Below are positions 10,749-18,659 of a stretch of 64,000 nucleotides of DNA, one piece after another (position 1 is the first letter of the stretch; each line of letters starts with the position of its first letter). The notes below the pieces were generated by a model, which saw nothing but the letters and a program-made list of their open reading frames with translations, did no database searches and was not told the DNA's origin. The position numbers were made by a program, and so were the translations under genes. This stretch comes from Sphingoaurantiacus capsulatus (GTDB taxonomy: Bacteria; Pseudomonadota; Alphaproteobacteria; Sphingomonadales; Sphingomonadaceae): contig NZ_JBHRXV010000011.1 of NCBI RefSeq assembly GCF_042648405.1, forward strand, positions 682,001 to 746,000, read 5' to 3'.

Positions 10749-12242
10749 TTAGGCGGCCACCTTCACCTTCCCGCGCGGCACCAGCTCGTAACTGTCTAGA
10801 TCCACCTTCCGCATTTGCCGCCAGAAAGCGATCGTCGAGCCCGACCAGTTGTTGGTGATCTTGCCGTCGTGCTTGTACCAGCTGCCGCAATTTTCCGACC
10901 ACACGGTGGTGGCGAGCTTGGCCTGCAACTCGCGGTTGTACGCCGCTTGGGGCCCCGGCTTGACGTCGAGCAGCGCCAGGTCGCGCGCGAGGATCGTGTC
11001 GATCAACGGCAGAATGTAATCCATCTGCCGCTCCGACATGAAGATGATGCTGTTGTGGCCAAGGTTGGTGTTCGGCCCGTACATCACGAACATGTTGGGG
11101 AAGCCCGCCACGGTCACCCCGCGGTGCGCCTCCGCCCCGTTCGCCCACACATCGTGCAGCCGCTTCCCACTTCGCCCGACGATATCGATCGGCATCAGGA
11201 AGCCGGCGGTGGCAAAGCCGGTGCCCCAGATGATGACGTCGAGCGGCACCTTCTTCCCCGACTGCGTCTCGATGCCGTCGGGCACGATGCGCGCGATCGG
11301 TTCGCTGACGATCTCGACATTGGGGCGGCAGACCGCCGGGTAATAATCGTCGGTGATCAGGATGCGCTTGCAGCCGATCGGATAGTCGGGGGTCAGCAAC
11401 TCGCGCAGCTTCGGGTCATGGACCTGCGCGGTCAGATGATCGCGCGCCATCTTCTCCAGCCGCCTCGACGCCCAGCTCCCCGCCTTCCTGAACGCGCCCC
11501 AGCGGCTCTCGTTGATCGAATAGATCAGCAGGCGCAGCGCCTGCCGGAGGATCGGCAGCTTCTTGAACAGCGCATGCTGCTTCGGCGTGATCTCCTCGTC
11601 GGGGCGCGGGATCAGCCAGTTCGACGAGCGCTGGAAGATCGTCAGCTTCTCGGCCAGCGGCGCGATCTCGGGAATATACTGAACCGCGCTGGCGCCGTTG
11701 CCGATCGAGGCGACGCGCTGGCCGGTCAGATCGACATCGAGGTTCCAGCGCGCCGAGTGGAACTGGGTGCCGCGGAAACTCTCCTTGCCCTCGATATCGG
11801 GCGACCACGGGCGGTTCAATTGCCCCGCGCCGACGATCAGGATGCGCGCGGTCCAGCGCCCGCCGTCTGCCCCGCGCACCTGCCACTCCCCCGCCGCCTC
11901 GTCGAAACTCGCGCCCTCGACCTCGGTACCGAAGCGGATGTGCGGGTTGAGGCCGTAGCGCTCGGCCACGTCACGGAAATAGGCGAGGATTTCGGGCTGG
12001 CGGGCAAAGGCGCGCGTCCAGTTGGGATTGGGCGCGAAGCTGTAGCTGTAGAGGTGGCTCGGCACGTCGCAGGAGGCGCCGGGATATTGATTGTCATACC
12101 AGGTGCCGCCCACCGAGTCGGAGCGTTCGAGGACGACGAAATCGTCGATCCCGCGCTCCTTGAGCTTGATGGCGGCGAGCAGCCCCGACATGCCCGCGCC
12201 GACGATCACCGCCGTCAGCCGCTCCCCCGTGTCGCCAGCCAT
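10749..12242 (-). CDS. class B flavin monooxygenase (Baeyer-Villiger type or FMO-like)
   Basis: It encodes 497 residues. The N-terminal FAD Rossmann motif is VIVGAGMSGLLAAIKL (about 11-27) and a second nucleotide motif VASIGNGASAVQYIP (about 180-195) would bind NADPH. Between them, FRGTQFHSARWN (about 155-166) is the Baeyer-Villiger/FMO fingerprint (F-x-G-x-x-x-H-x-x-x-W), ending in N rather than the P or D usually seen. GGTWYDNQYPGASCD is also typical of Baeyer-Villiger enzymes. The reaction would insert or add one oxygen atom into a ketone or heteroatom substrate using NADPH and O2; the substrate cannot be told. Confidence 0.88.
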   Translation of the reverse strand: MAGDTGERLTAVIVGAGMSGLLAAIKLKERGIDDFVVLERSDSVGGTWYDNQYPGASCDVPSHLYSYSFAPNPNWTRAFARQPEILAYFRDVAERYGLNPHIRFGTEVEGASFDEAAGEWQVRGADGGRWTARILIVGAGQLNRPWSPDIEGKESFRGTQFHSARWNLDVDLTGQRVASIGNGASAVQYIPEIAPLAEKLTIFQRSSNWLIPRPDEEITPKQHALFKKLPILRQALRLLIYSINESRWGAFRKAGSWASRRLEKMARDHLTAQVHDPKLRELLTPDYPIGCKRILITDDYYPAVCRPNVEIVSEPIARIVPDGIETQSGKKVPLDVIIWGTGFATAGFLMPIDIVGRSGKRLHDVWANGAEAHRGVTVAGFPNMFVMYGPNTNLGHNSIIFMSERQMDYILPLIDTILARDLALLDVKPGPQAAYNRELQAKLATTVWSENCGSWYKHDGKITNNWSGSTIAFWRQMRKVDLDSYELVPRGKVKVAA

Positions 12243-12332
12243 GCCAACCCTCCCCCGGTCGTTTCGGGGAGGCTAACGCGGGTGGGGTCAGGGGACCAGC
12301 CTACCGTTTGTGCGGAGGCGCCCCCCTTCTTC

Positions 12333-12507
12333 GTCATCCCCGCGCAGGCAGGGACCCACTCGGAGCCAAGCGCGACCCACCCCGCTCACGCTGAGCTTGT
12401 CGAAGGGCGAGCTCGCCGGGACGCCTCAGCGCGCCAATCCTGCTTCGACAAGCTCCGCATGAGCGTCTGGGGTGTTCGACGGCGGGTCCCCACCTTCGCG
12501 GGGATGA
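12333..12507. repeat. long hairpin repeat with nested second motif
   Basis: The outer arms are of the CCCCGC...GCGGGG variant with some mismatches; the inner arms are TGAGCTTGTCGAAGG / CTTCGACAAGCTC. It has the same architecture as 10563-10739. Confidence 0.75.
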
Positions 12508-12541
12508 CAGGAAAGGGAGCGGCAGCGGCCCACCACAGCCC

Positions 12542-12608
12542 GTCATACCGGCGAAAGCCGGTATCCAGTCTGAAGGTCGGTCTGGATTCCGGCTTTCGCC
12601 GGAATGAC
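12542..12608. repeat. hairpin repeat with two different stems
   Basis: The left arm stem is ACCGGC/GCCGGT and the right arm stem TCCGGC/GCCGGA. With 12333-12507 it fills the 392-base gap at 12243-12634; no gene is seen there. Confidence 0.8.
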
Positions 12609-12634
12609 GGAGCGTGTGAAAGAGGCGGCGGCCT

Positions 12635-13507
12635 CTACTGAAACGCCTCGTTGATCATCTTCGCCAGCCGCACGCCGCCGCGCTTGGCCTGTTCGCGCAC
12701 CGCCTCGCGCGTTGCGGCGATATAGGCCTCGTCGACCATCACCCGCGCCGTCGGCTTAGCCTCGCAGATATTGACGCCGGCAAGCTTGCCGTAGGCGAGC
12801 CGGCCCGACACTTCCCAGCCATCGCGGTGCCAGTCCGACACCCCGCCCTGCTGCCACTGCGCGGCCAGCTCCGGCGTGATCTGCGACAGCAGCCCCGGCA
12901 CGTCGCCCGGCGGCTCGGACAGGCTGCGCTCGGCCAGCTCGGTGTCCCAGATGCGGTGCAGATTCATCCGCTCCGGCGCGATCAGGCCGTAAGCCGCACG
13001 CACGCTGTTGCCGCCCCGGTCGGCGGCGTCGCCGGCGTGCAGCGGCTGATGCATGTCACCGACGAAGTGGACGAGCCAGGCGAGCGACATCAGCTTCTCG
13101 CGGTCGGGCACTTTGTCATTGGCGATCAGCTTGGCGTGGCGGGCGATCTGCGCCGATACGCAATTGCCGTCGGGACAGTTCGCCTTGGCATCGAAGTCCT
13201 TGCAGACATGGACGTTCTGATAATGCCACGGATAGGAATAGCTGAAGCGGTCGCCCATGCCGCGGATGCAATCGGGCCAGTAGCTGGCGTCCTCGATCGA
13301 CTTCAGCGGGCATTCGGGCGTCGCCACCTGGCTTTCGGCCTTCAGCAGCCGCGTGACCCCCGCTTTGGCCTTCGGCGTAAGATACGCCCAGGCGATGCTG
13401 GCGACGGTCTTGTGGCCATATTCGCCCCAGGCGAGCGCCGGGCGCGGCAAGGCGGCGATCGCGACGAACGCGAGCAGGAGGCGGACGAGCTTCATGCACC
13501 CGCCCAT
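12635..13507 (-). CDS. exported S1/P1-family nuclease
   Basis: The product is 290 residues from the first ATG (AAGGA lies four bases upstream); a second ATG four codons later is an alternative. The signal peptide ends at PALA, so the mature protein starts with Trp-Gly (WGEYGHKTVASIA), the invariant N-terminus whose Trp binds zinc in S1/P1 nucleases. Further zinc ligands are in the first helix His, ASYWPDCIR, WHYQNVHV and LVHFVGDMHQPLH...NLHRIWD. The predicted trinuclear zinc enzyme cleaves single-stranded nucleic acid and 3'-nucleotides in the periplasm. Cys residues at TPEC and PDC and in CKDF...NCPDGNC probably form disulfides. Confidence 0.93.
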   Translation of the reverse strand: MGGCMKLVRLLLAFVAIAALPRPALAWGEYGHKTVASIAWAYLTPKAKAGVTRLLKAESQVATPECPLKSIEDASYWPDCIRGMGDRFSYSYPWHYQNVHVCKDFDAKANCPDGNCVSAQIARHAKLIANDKVPDREKLMSLAWLVHFVGDMHQPLHAGDAADRGGNSVRAAYGLIAPERMNLHRIWDTELAERSLSEPPGDVPGLLSQITPELAAQWQQGGVSDWHRDGWEVSGRLAYGKLAGVNICEAKPTARVMVDEAYIAATREAVREQAKRGGVRLAKMINEAFQ

Positions 13508-13554
13508 GCCATCCTTGTCTTACGAAAGCGAGAGAGCAGCGCGTCGCAGACGCG

Positions 13555-13743
13555 TCAGGCGACCTGCTCCGACGGCTGCTCGTCGGCGGCGTCGCGCTGA
13601 CGGCGGATATGGCTCTCGAGCGCGGCCATCGCGGCATCCATGTGAAGCACGGCCAAGCCGGCATGGCGCTCGGCCAGCTCGTCATGGATCGCGCGGATCT
13701 GCCCGAGGATACTGTCGAGCGAGCGGATATCGTCCATGGTCAT
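13555..13743 (-). CDS. small conserved hypothetical protein
   Basis: It encodes 62 residues from the ATG at 13743; the frame is open further upstream but that part lacks codon character. The sequence MTMDDIRSLDSILGQIRA then an amphipathic helix 'LAERHAGLAVLHMDAAMAALESHIRR' suggests a small all-helical cytoplasmic protein. No family is recognised. It lies 47 bases upstream of the S1/P1 nuclease on the same strand, so the two may be cotranscribed. Confidence 0.6.
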   Translation of the reverse strand: MTMDDIRSLDSILGQIRAIHDELAERHAGLAVLHMDAAMAALESHIRRQRDAADEQPSEQVA

Positions 13744-13907
13744 CGTACACGTCCGTTCTTTCCGGGGGCCGGTGCGGCGGCCTTTGCGCCACAAAAGCCC
13801 GTGGCGCCGGGGTTGGTCGGACAGTTCATGGGCGCCGCAATCATCGCGACCTGTCACCGAGACGCGCCCATCCGAGGGCGGCGTTATCCGTTTCGGGGGA
13901 TGAACGG

Positions 13908-14375
13908 CTAATGAAGCCGGCGCTTGCGCTCAGGCAGCAGATGCCGCGAGACGCGCACCGACCGCGTGGCGATGTTGATTTCGTAGAGGAACAGCGACAG
14001 GCCGACGACGATCAGTCCCATGGCGATGGTGAACAGCCCCGCCACCACCCGCGCCGACCCACGCTCGGTCATGTCGGCGAGGAACAGGATGGCGACGAGC
14101 AGGCAGACAAACAGCGCCGAGGCGACGCAGCAGCCGATCGCCCAGTGCGCCGTCGCCATGCGGCGGTCGAGGATTTCGAGTTCGGGGATGTGCTTCGCCC
14201 GCTCCGCCTCGGGCAATTCCATCAGATGCGCCTCGAGCCGCCGGGCGCGGTCGATGACGCGGCCCAGCCGCGCGGTCATCACGTTGAGGATCGATCCGAT
14301 GCCCGCGAGCAGGAACACCGGCGCCACGGCCAGCTGGATGACGTGCGCGACGTCGGATACCGTGCTCTCGTCCAT
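13908..14375 (-). CDS. DUF2721 membrane protein
   Basis: It encodes 155 residues with AGGAAA upstream of the ATG. Three hydrophobic segments are visible: about 11-33 (VIQLAVAPVFLLAGIGSILNV), about 76-100 (HWAIGCCVASALFVCLLVAILFL) and about 108-132. A charged cytoplasmic stretch RLGRVIDRARRLEAHL lies between the first two. Length, N-terminal 'AP.FLLAGIG..LNV...RL.R..DR.R' and topology match DUF2721, an inner-membrane family of unknown function. Divergent from the zinc metallopeptidase at 14462. Confidence 0.85.
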   Translation of the reverse strand: MDESTVSDVAHVIQLAVAPVFLLAGIGSILNVMTARLGRVIDRARRLEAHLMELPEAERAKHIPELEILDRRMATAHWAIGCCVASALFVCLLVAILFLADMTERGSARVVAGLFTIAMGLIVVGLSLFLYEINIATRSVRVSRHLLPERKRRLH

Positions 14376-14461
14376 ATCGGCTTTCCTACGCAGCGACGGC
14401 GTATCGGAGCAACTTTTTACCGCCCTGCCCGGTTGAGCGAGCAGGGAAGCGGAGAACCACC

Positions 14462-15343
14462 ATGCGCCTGGACGACCTGCGCGGCAGCAGCAACATCGAG
14501 AACCAGCGCGGCATGGGTGGCGGCGGCGGTGGCGGCGGGCTCGGCGGCCTGCTCCCGCTGCTGTTCATGGGCCGCGGTCTCGGCCTTGGCGGCGTCATCC
14601 TGCTAGTCATCCTCGCCTTCGCGTTCGGCATCAACCCGTTCGGCGGCGGCAGCGGCACGCCGCGTCAGCCAGTCGGGCAGCAGGTCGGCCAGCAGACGTC
14701 GCCCGAGACCGCCGCCGCCGACCAGTTCGTCGCGCGCGTGCTGGAAACCACCGAGACGACGTGGAGCAAGATCTTCGCCGCCGAAGGTCAGGATTACCCT
14801 GAGCCGACGCTCGTCCTCTACGACGGCTTCGGCCAGTCGGGCTGCGGCGCGGCGCAGGCGGCGACCGGCCCCTTCTACTGCCCGGCCGACCGGAAAGTGT
14901 ATCTCGACACCAGCTTCTTCGACGAGCTCAGCCGCCGCTTCGGCGCCCCCGGCGATTTCGCCGCCGCTTACGTCATCGCGCACGAGGTCGGCCACCATAT
15001 CCAGACCGTCACCGGCGTCGCCGATCAGGTGCGGAGCGCGCAGGCCAAGGCCGGCGAGCGCGAGGCCAATGCGCTGCAGGTGCGCATGGAGCTGCAGGCC
15101 GATTGCTACGCCGGCCTCTGGGGCCGCGACAACGCCCAGCGGCTGGAACCCGGCGACATCGAGGAAGCGATGCGCGCCGCTGAATCGATCGGCGACGACA
15201 CCCTCCAGCGCCAGTCGCAGGGCCGCGTCGTGCCGGACAGCTTCACCCACGGCAGCTCGGAACAGCGCATGCGCTGGTTCATGGCGGGCTATCAGCAGGG
15301 TAGCGTCGCGGCGTGCGACACGTTCAACGCGCGGACGCTCTAA
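14462..15343 (+). CDS. ypfJ: neutral zinc metallopeptidase (YpfJ family)
   Basis: It encodes 293 residues. The N-terminus MRLDDLRGSSNIENQRG plus a Gly run, then one membrane segment (about 40-58, GLGGVILLVILAFAFGI), is diagnostic of the YpfJ/KPN_02809 family. The catalytic zinc motif is HEVGHH (about residues 176-181), and MELQADCYAGLW supplies a downstream ligand region. Membrane-anchored with the peptidase domain in the periplasm. The physiological substrate is unknown. GGAG precedes the ATG. Confidence 0.92.
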   Translation: MRLDDLRGSSNIENQRGMGGGGGGGGLGGLLPLLFMGRGLGLGGVILLVILAFAFGINPFGGGSGTPRQPVGQQVGQQTSPETAAADQFVARVLETTETTWSKIFAAEGQDYPEPTLVLYDGFGQSGCGAAQAATGPFYCPADRKVYLDTSFFDELSRRFGAPGDFAAAYVIAHEVGHHIQTVTGVADQVRSAQAKAGEREANALQVRMELQADCYAGLWGRDNAQRLEPGDIEEAMRAAESIGDDTLQRQSQGRVVPDSFTHGSSEQRMRWFMAGYQQGSVAACDTFNARTL

Positions 15344-15378
15344 CCGCTCCCCAGGTCCGGTGCCACCCCGCCCAAACC

Positions 15379-15546
15379 GTCATCCCGGCGAAAGCCGGGA
15401 TCCATCTGCGAGCATCCAGCGCCCTTTCCCGCTTACCCTGAGCCCGTCGAAGGGCGAGCGCTGCCGCGCCGCCAGAGACGCTGCGACAAGCTCAGCGGGA
15501 GCGGAGGAAAGATAAAAAGTTGGATTCCGGCCTTCGCCGGAATGAC
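15379..15546. repeat. long hairpin repeat with nested second motif
   Basis: The left stem is CCCGGC-GAAA-GCCGGG and the right stem TCCGGC-CTTC-GCCGGA; in the centre CCCTGAGCCCGTCGAAGGG and CGACAAGCTCAGCGGGA form inner arms. Confidence 0.75.
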
Positions 15547-15587
15547 GGACTTGGGGGTTGTCGAACGGGGGTGTCGACGGGAGAGGC

Positions 15588-15797
15588 TTACCCAACCCCC
15601 CGGATAAACGCCCATTCCGCGGCGTCATCCTCGATCACCCACCAGCGCCCGCGCAGCCGCTCGTCAAGCCGCATCGCCAGCGCCGCCGCCAGGAAATCAT
15701 GCGAGGCCGACACGGCGTCCGCCTGCACAAACGCCCACGCGCCCGCGCCGACGCAGGTGAGCATCGCGATGGGAAACAGGCGCTCGTAGAACCGCAT
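15588..15797 (-). CDS. small hypothetical protein with N-terminal membrane segment
   Basis: It encodes 69 residues: one hydrophobic stretch near the start (YERLFPIAMLTCVGAGAWAFV), either a signal anchor or an uncleaved signal, then a soluble tail ending RWWVIEDDAAEWAFIRGVG. No ribosome site of good quality and no known family. It lies 35 bases downstream of the gene at 15833-16207 on the same strand, at the end of a possible operon. Confidence 0.5.
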   Translation of the reverse strand: MRFYERLFPIAMLTCVGAGAWAFVQADAVSASHDFLAAALAMRLDERLRGRWWVIEDDAAEWAFIRGVG

Positions 15798-15832
15798 TCG
15801 GGCTGAGTATCGCCGCCGGCGCTAACACTGCG

Positions 15833-16207
15833 TTACCCGATGCGGTTAACGCGCCTTCCAGTATTTGCCCCCCAATAGCCAAACACCTCGGCCTGCACCT
15901 TGCGGATATAGGCGGCCGCCTTCGGCCCCTCCCATTCGCCCTTGTAGCCGTCGCGGGCCGGCCGGCCGCCGACCCACCAGCCCTGCCCCGGCAGCCGATC
16001 CGACTGACGCACCACCAGCACCGCCAGCTCGGGCTCGCCGCGACCGCGCGCCCGCGCGTCGATGTCGTCGAGCGTCTTGCACAGCGCCCGCATCTTCGGC
16101 CGCGAGAAGGAGAAGCCGAGCGCGCCGAGCACCTCCGAATAGGTCACCGCCTCGCCGGCGCGCGCCGACGCCTGCAGCAGCGCCTCGACGTGATCCCCAT
16201 CGATCAT
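15833..16207 (-). CDS. conserved hypothetical protein
   Basis: It encodes 124 residues from the ATG at 16207 (MIDGDHVEALLQASARAG). Conserved-looking features are SYEVLG-type 'TYSEVLGALGFSFSRPKMRALCKTL' and 'ELAVLVVRQSDRLPGQGWW', followed by a Gly/Trp-rich segment. Relatives in sphingomonads are, as I recall, often labelled ribose-phosphate pyrophosphokinase, but no PRPP-synthase motif is visible and I do not support that name. Ten bases downstream of the aspartic protease, probably one transcript. Confidence 0.7.
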   Translation of the reverse strand: MIDGDHVEALLQASARAGEAVTYSEVLGALGFSFSRPKMRALCKTLDDIDARARGRGEPELAVLVVRQSDRLPGQGWWVGGRPARDGYKGEWEGPKAAAYIRKVQAEVFGYWGANTGRRVNRIG

Positions 16208-16217
16208 TTGGCGCCGA

Positions 16218-16721
16218 TCATTCGAGCAGCAGCACGTCATTCTCGATGGTGACGCGCTTCAGGTGGCGAAGGAAGCTCATGCCGAGCAACGAGATGCCGG
16301 TGTCGACGCTCGACACCACCGCGAACACATTGCTGACCTGACGCCCGCCGACGGCGACCCGCTCGAGCGTCACCGGCGCCACCGCCGACACTCCGCCCGC
16401 CGTCTTCGCCTGCGCGGTATAGGCGGCCGGGCCGATATTGATCCCGGCGCGCGCCGCGTCCTGCGGGGTCAGCATCACCATCCCGGCGCCGGTATCGACG
16501 ACGAAGCGCACCCCGACTCCGTTCACCAGCCCCGTCACATAGAAATGCCCGTCGGGCGATCGCGCCACCCGCCGATCAGCGACGCCCATCGTGGTGGCGG
16601 GCGCGGCGGACGACGCGCCCTGCATCGAGGTCGGCCCCGGGATCGGCGCATCGGGCCGCCATGTCGGCGCCGGCGGCAGGCCGGCGGCTTGCAGGAGCAT
16701 CAGGGCGGCAAGGAAACTCAT
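16218..16721 (-). CDS. retropepsin-like aspartic protease (TIGR02281-type)
   Basis: It encodes 167 residues from the ATG at 16721. An N-terminal hydrophobic segment (MSFLAALMLLQAAGL) targets or anchors it at the inner membrane. The domain has FYVTGLVNGVGVRFVVDTGAGMVML, where DTGAG is the catalytic Asp-Thr-Gly of single-lobe pepsins that work as dimers, and the closing hydrophobic-hydrophobic-Gly motif SLLGMSFLRHL. Periplasmic proteolysis is expected; the substrate is unknown. Sixty-two bases after the MOSC gene. Confidence 0.88.
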   Translation of the reverse strand: MSFLAALMLLQAAGLPPAPTWRPDAPIPGPTSMQGASSAAPATTMGVADRRVARSPDGHFYVTGLVNGVGVRFVVDTGAGMVMLTPQDAARAGINIGPAAYTAQAKTAGGVSAVAPVTLERVAVGGRQVSNVFAVVSSVDTGISLLGMSFLRHLKRVTIENDVLLLE

Positions 16722-16783
16722 GGCGATGATGATGGCGCGCCGCGGCGGCCATTGCCAGCCACCATTGCGACGCGGCGCGCGCC

Positions 16784-17323
16784 TCAGACCGGCTTCAGCG
16801 GCAGATGTGGCAGCGGCGGCCACTCCGCCATGATCGCATCCCCGGCCCGAATCTCGCCGCCCGCCACCACGATCCCCATCACCCCCGCCTTCAGGGTGAT
16901 CTTGTTGCGCACGCCGCGCTCGACGGTCGCCATCTTCAACCCCGGCTGCCAGCGATCGAGCTTGAAGCACGGCGTCCGCAACCCGGTCAGCTCGACCACC
17001 GCGTCACCGCCAAGCCGCAGCCGCGCCCCCACCGGCAGCGCCAGCAGATCGATCCCGACGGTGGTGACATTCTCCCCCATCTCCCCCGGCGCCACGGCAA
17101 AGCCCTTGGCCGCCAGTTCGGCGAACAGCTCCGACTGGATGAGATGCACCTGCCGCAGGTTCGGCACCTCGACGGTCGGGCGGAAGCGCGCGCGGTGGCG
17201 ACGGGTGGGACCTGAATGGCGATCACCCTCGACGCCGTGTCCGGCGACGAGGGTGATCGTTAATTGAGTCAGCTTGGAGAGAGCAACGTCCGACCGCGCA
17301 TGAAGGGCAACGACGGACGCCAT
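16784..17323 (-). CDS. MOSC-domain protein
   Basis: It encodes 179 residues. The sequence GHGVEGDRHSG (about 28-38), NLRQVHLIQSELFAEL, 'APGEMGENVTTVGIDLLALPVGARLRLG' and the conserved Cys in LRTPCFKLD (about 112-125) define the MOSC fold, which binds the molybdenum cofactor or moves sulfur through that Cys. Many stand-alone MOSC proteins, such as YiiM, reduce N-hydroxylated compounds. The start lies 11 bases after the nrdB stop, so it may be read with nrdA-nrdB; the ribosome site is weak. Confidence 0.88.
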   Translation of the reverse strand: MASVVALHARSDVALSKLTQLTITLVAGHGVEGDRHSGPTRRHRARFRPTVEVPNLRQVHLIQSELFAELAAKGFAVAPGEMGENVTTVGIDLLALPVGARLRLGGDAVVELTGLRTPCFKLDRWQPGLKMATVERGVRNKITLKAGVMGIVVAGGEIRAGDAIMAEWPPLPHLPLKPV

Positions 17324-17334
17324 GATATTTCGAA

Positions 17335-18399
17335 CTACTCCGCCGCAATCATCCCGCCGGCGCCGCCGAGCAGTTCGCCCGTCTCGCCGTCATTGCTCTC
17401 GTTCGCGGCCGACGCGATCTTGGCGTCCTTGCGGCGGTCGAAGGCGTCCCACACTTCGTTCCAGTTCCCCTTGGTCGCCGCCTTCGAATATTCGGTGGCG
17501 CGGGTCTCGAAGAAGTTGGCGTGCTCGACGCCGTTGAGGAGCGGCTGGAGCCAGGGCAGCGGGTGTTCGTCGATCAGGTAGATCGCCGGCAGGCCGAGCT
17601 GCTGGAGGCGCCAGTCGGCGATGAAGCGGACGTACTTCTTGATTTCCTTCGGCGTCATGCCGGACACCGGCCCCATCTCGAAGGCAAGGTCGATGAAGGC
17701 GTCCTCCAAACGGACGACCTTCTGGCAGACGTCGATGATGTCGTCGCGCACCGCCTTCGTGAGGCAGTTCCGCTCCTTGGTGAAGGCGTGGAACAGCTTG
17801 ATGATGCCGTCGCAGTGCAGGCTCTCGTCACGTACCGACCAGCTGACGATCTGGCCCATGCCCTTCATCTTGTTGAAGCGCGGGAAGTTCATCAGCATCG
17901 CGAAGGACGCGAACAGCTGCAGCCCCTCGGTGAAGCCGCCGAACATCGCGAGCGTGCGCGCGATGTCGGCGTCGCTGTCGACGCCGAAGGTGTGCATGAA
18001 GTCATGCTTGTCGCGCATTTCCTTGTAGTTGAGGAAGGCGCTGTACTCGCTCTCGGGCATGCCGATGGTGTCGAGCAGGTGGCTGTAGGCCGCGATGTGC
18101 ACCGTCTCCATGTTGGAGAAGGCGGCGAGCATCATCTTGATCTCGGTCGGCTTGAACACCCGGCCGTATTTCTCGTGGTAGCAGTCCTGCACCTCGACGT
18201 CGGCCTGGGTGAAGAAGCGGAAAATCTGCGTCAGCAGGTTGCGCTCATGATCGGACAGCTTCTGCGCCCAGTCGCGGCAATCCTCGCCGAGCGGCACTTC
18301 CTCGGGCATCCAGTGGATCTGCTGCTGGCGCTTCCACATGTCGAACGCCCACGGGTATTCGAACGGCTTGTAGCTCTTTGAGGCTTCCAGCAGCGGCAT
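17335..18399 (-). CDS. nrdB: class Ia ribonucleotide reductase, beta (radical) subunit
   Basis: It encodes 354 residues from the ATG at 18399 (MPLLEASKSYKPF); the frame runs on upstream through a repeat, so that extension is rejected. Di-iron ligands and the radical tyrosine are intact: Asp in TQADVEVQD, METVHIAAYSHLLD (Glu, His and the radical Tyr), GFTEGLQLF (Glu) and RDESLHCDG (Glu, His). It makes and holds the tyrosyl radical that NrdA uses to reduce ribonucleotides. No N-terminal ATP-cone is present. The C-terminal tail, needed for docking to NrdA, is preceded by a Gly-rich linker. Confidence 0.97.
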   Translation of the reverse strand: MPLLEASKSYKPFEYPWAFDMWKRQQQIHWMPEEVPLGEDCRDWAQKLSDHERNLLTQIFRFFTQADVEVQDCYHEKYGRVFKPTEIKMMLAAFSNMETVHIAAYSHLLDTIGMPESEYSAFLNYKEMRDKHDFMHTFGVDSDADIARTLAMFGGFTEGLQLFASFAMLMNFPRFNKMKGMGQIVSWSVRDESLHCDGIIKLFHAFTKERNCLTKAVRDDIIDVCQKVVRLEDAFIDLAFEMGPVSGMTPKEIKKYVRFIADWRLQQLGLPAIYLIDEHPLPWLQPLLNGVEHANFFETRATEYSKAATKGNWNEVWDAFDRRKDAKIASAANESNDGETGELLGGAGGMIAAE

Positions 18400-18420
18400 T
18401 GTCCCAACTCCACTCACATC

Positions 18421-18487
18421 GTCGTCCCGGCGAAAGCCGGGACCCAGTCCTACCGTCGGTCTGGATTCCGGCTTTCGCCGGAATGAC
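18421..18487. repeat. hairpin repeat inside the nrdA-nrdB space
   Basis: The left stem is CCCGGC-GAAA-GCCGGG and the right stem TCCGGC-TTTC-GCCGGA. This copy lies between two genes that should be expressed together, unlike most of the others. Confidence 0.8.
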
Positions 18488-18512
18488 GCGGTAGGATCGC
18501 CCCCTCCCAAAC

Positions 18513-18537
18513 TCGATCAAAGTACCACTTTGATCGA
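18513..18537. promoter_or_regulatory. perfect 11-bp palindrome between nrdA and nrdB
   Basis: TCGATCAAAGT-ACC-ACTTTGATCGA. Either an operator for a dimeric regulator upstream of nrdB or an RNA hairpin that adjusts the NrdA:NrdB ratio. It does not resemble the NrdR box or the GTCAT repeats. Confidence 0.5.
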
Positions 18538-18659
18538 AACTGTGTGGCAGGGGTGAAGCAGACGCCGGTCGGTTTTATCAAAAAGATCGGTGTCCGGCCC
18601 GGCTTCACCCCCGCCCTACCCGGCGCGCCCCGAGAGGCGCCACCGGGTTGACCGGCGTG

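Noticed and set aside
15833..16207. ribose-phosphate pyrophosphokinase for the gene at 15833
   Set aside because: No PRPP-binding or ATP-binding motif of that enzyme is visible; kept as hypothetical.
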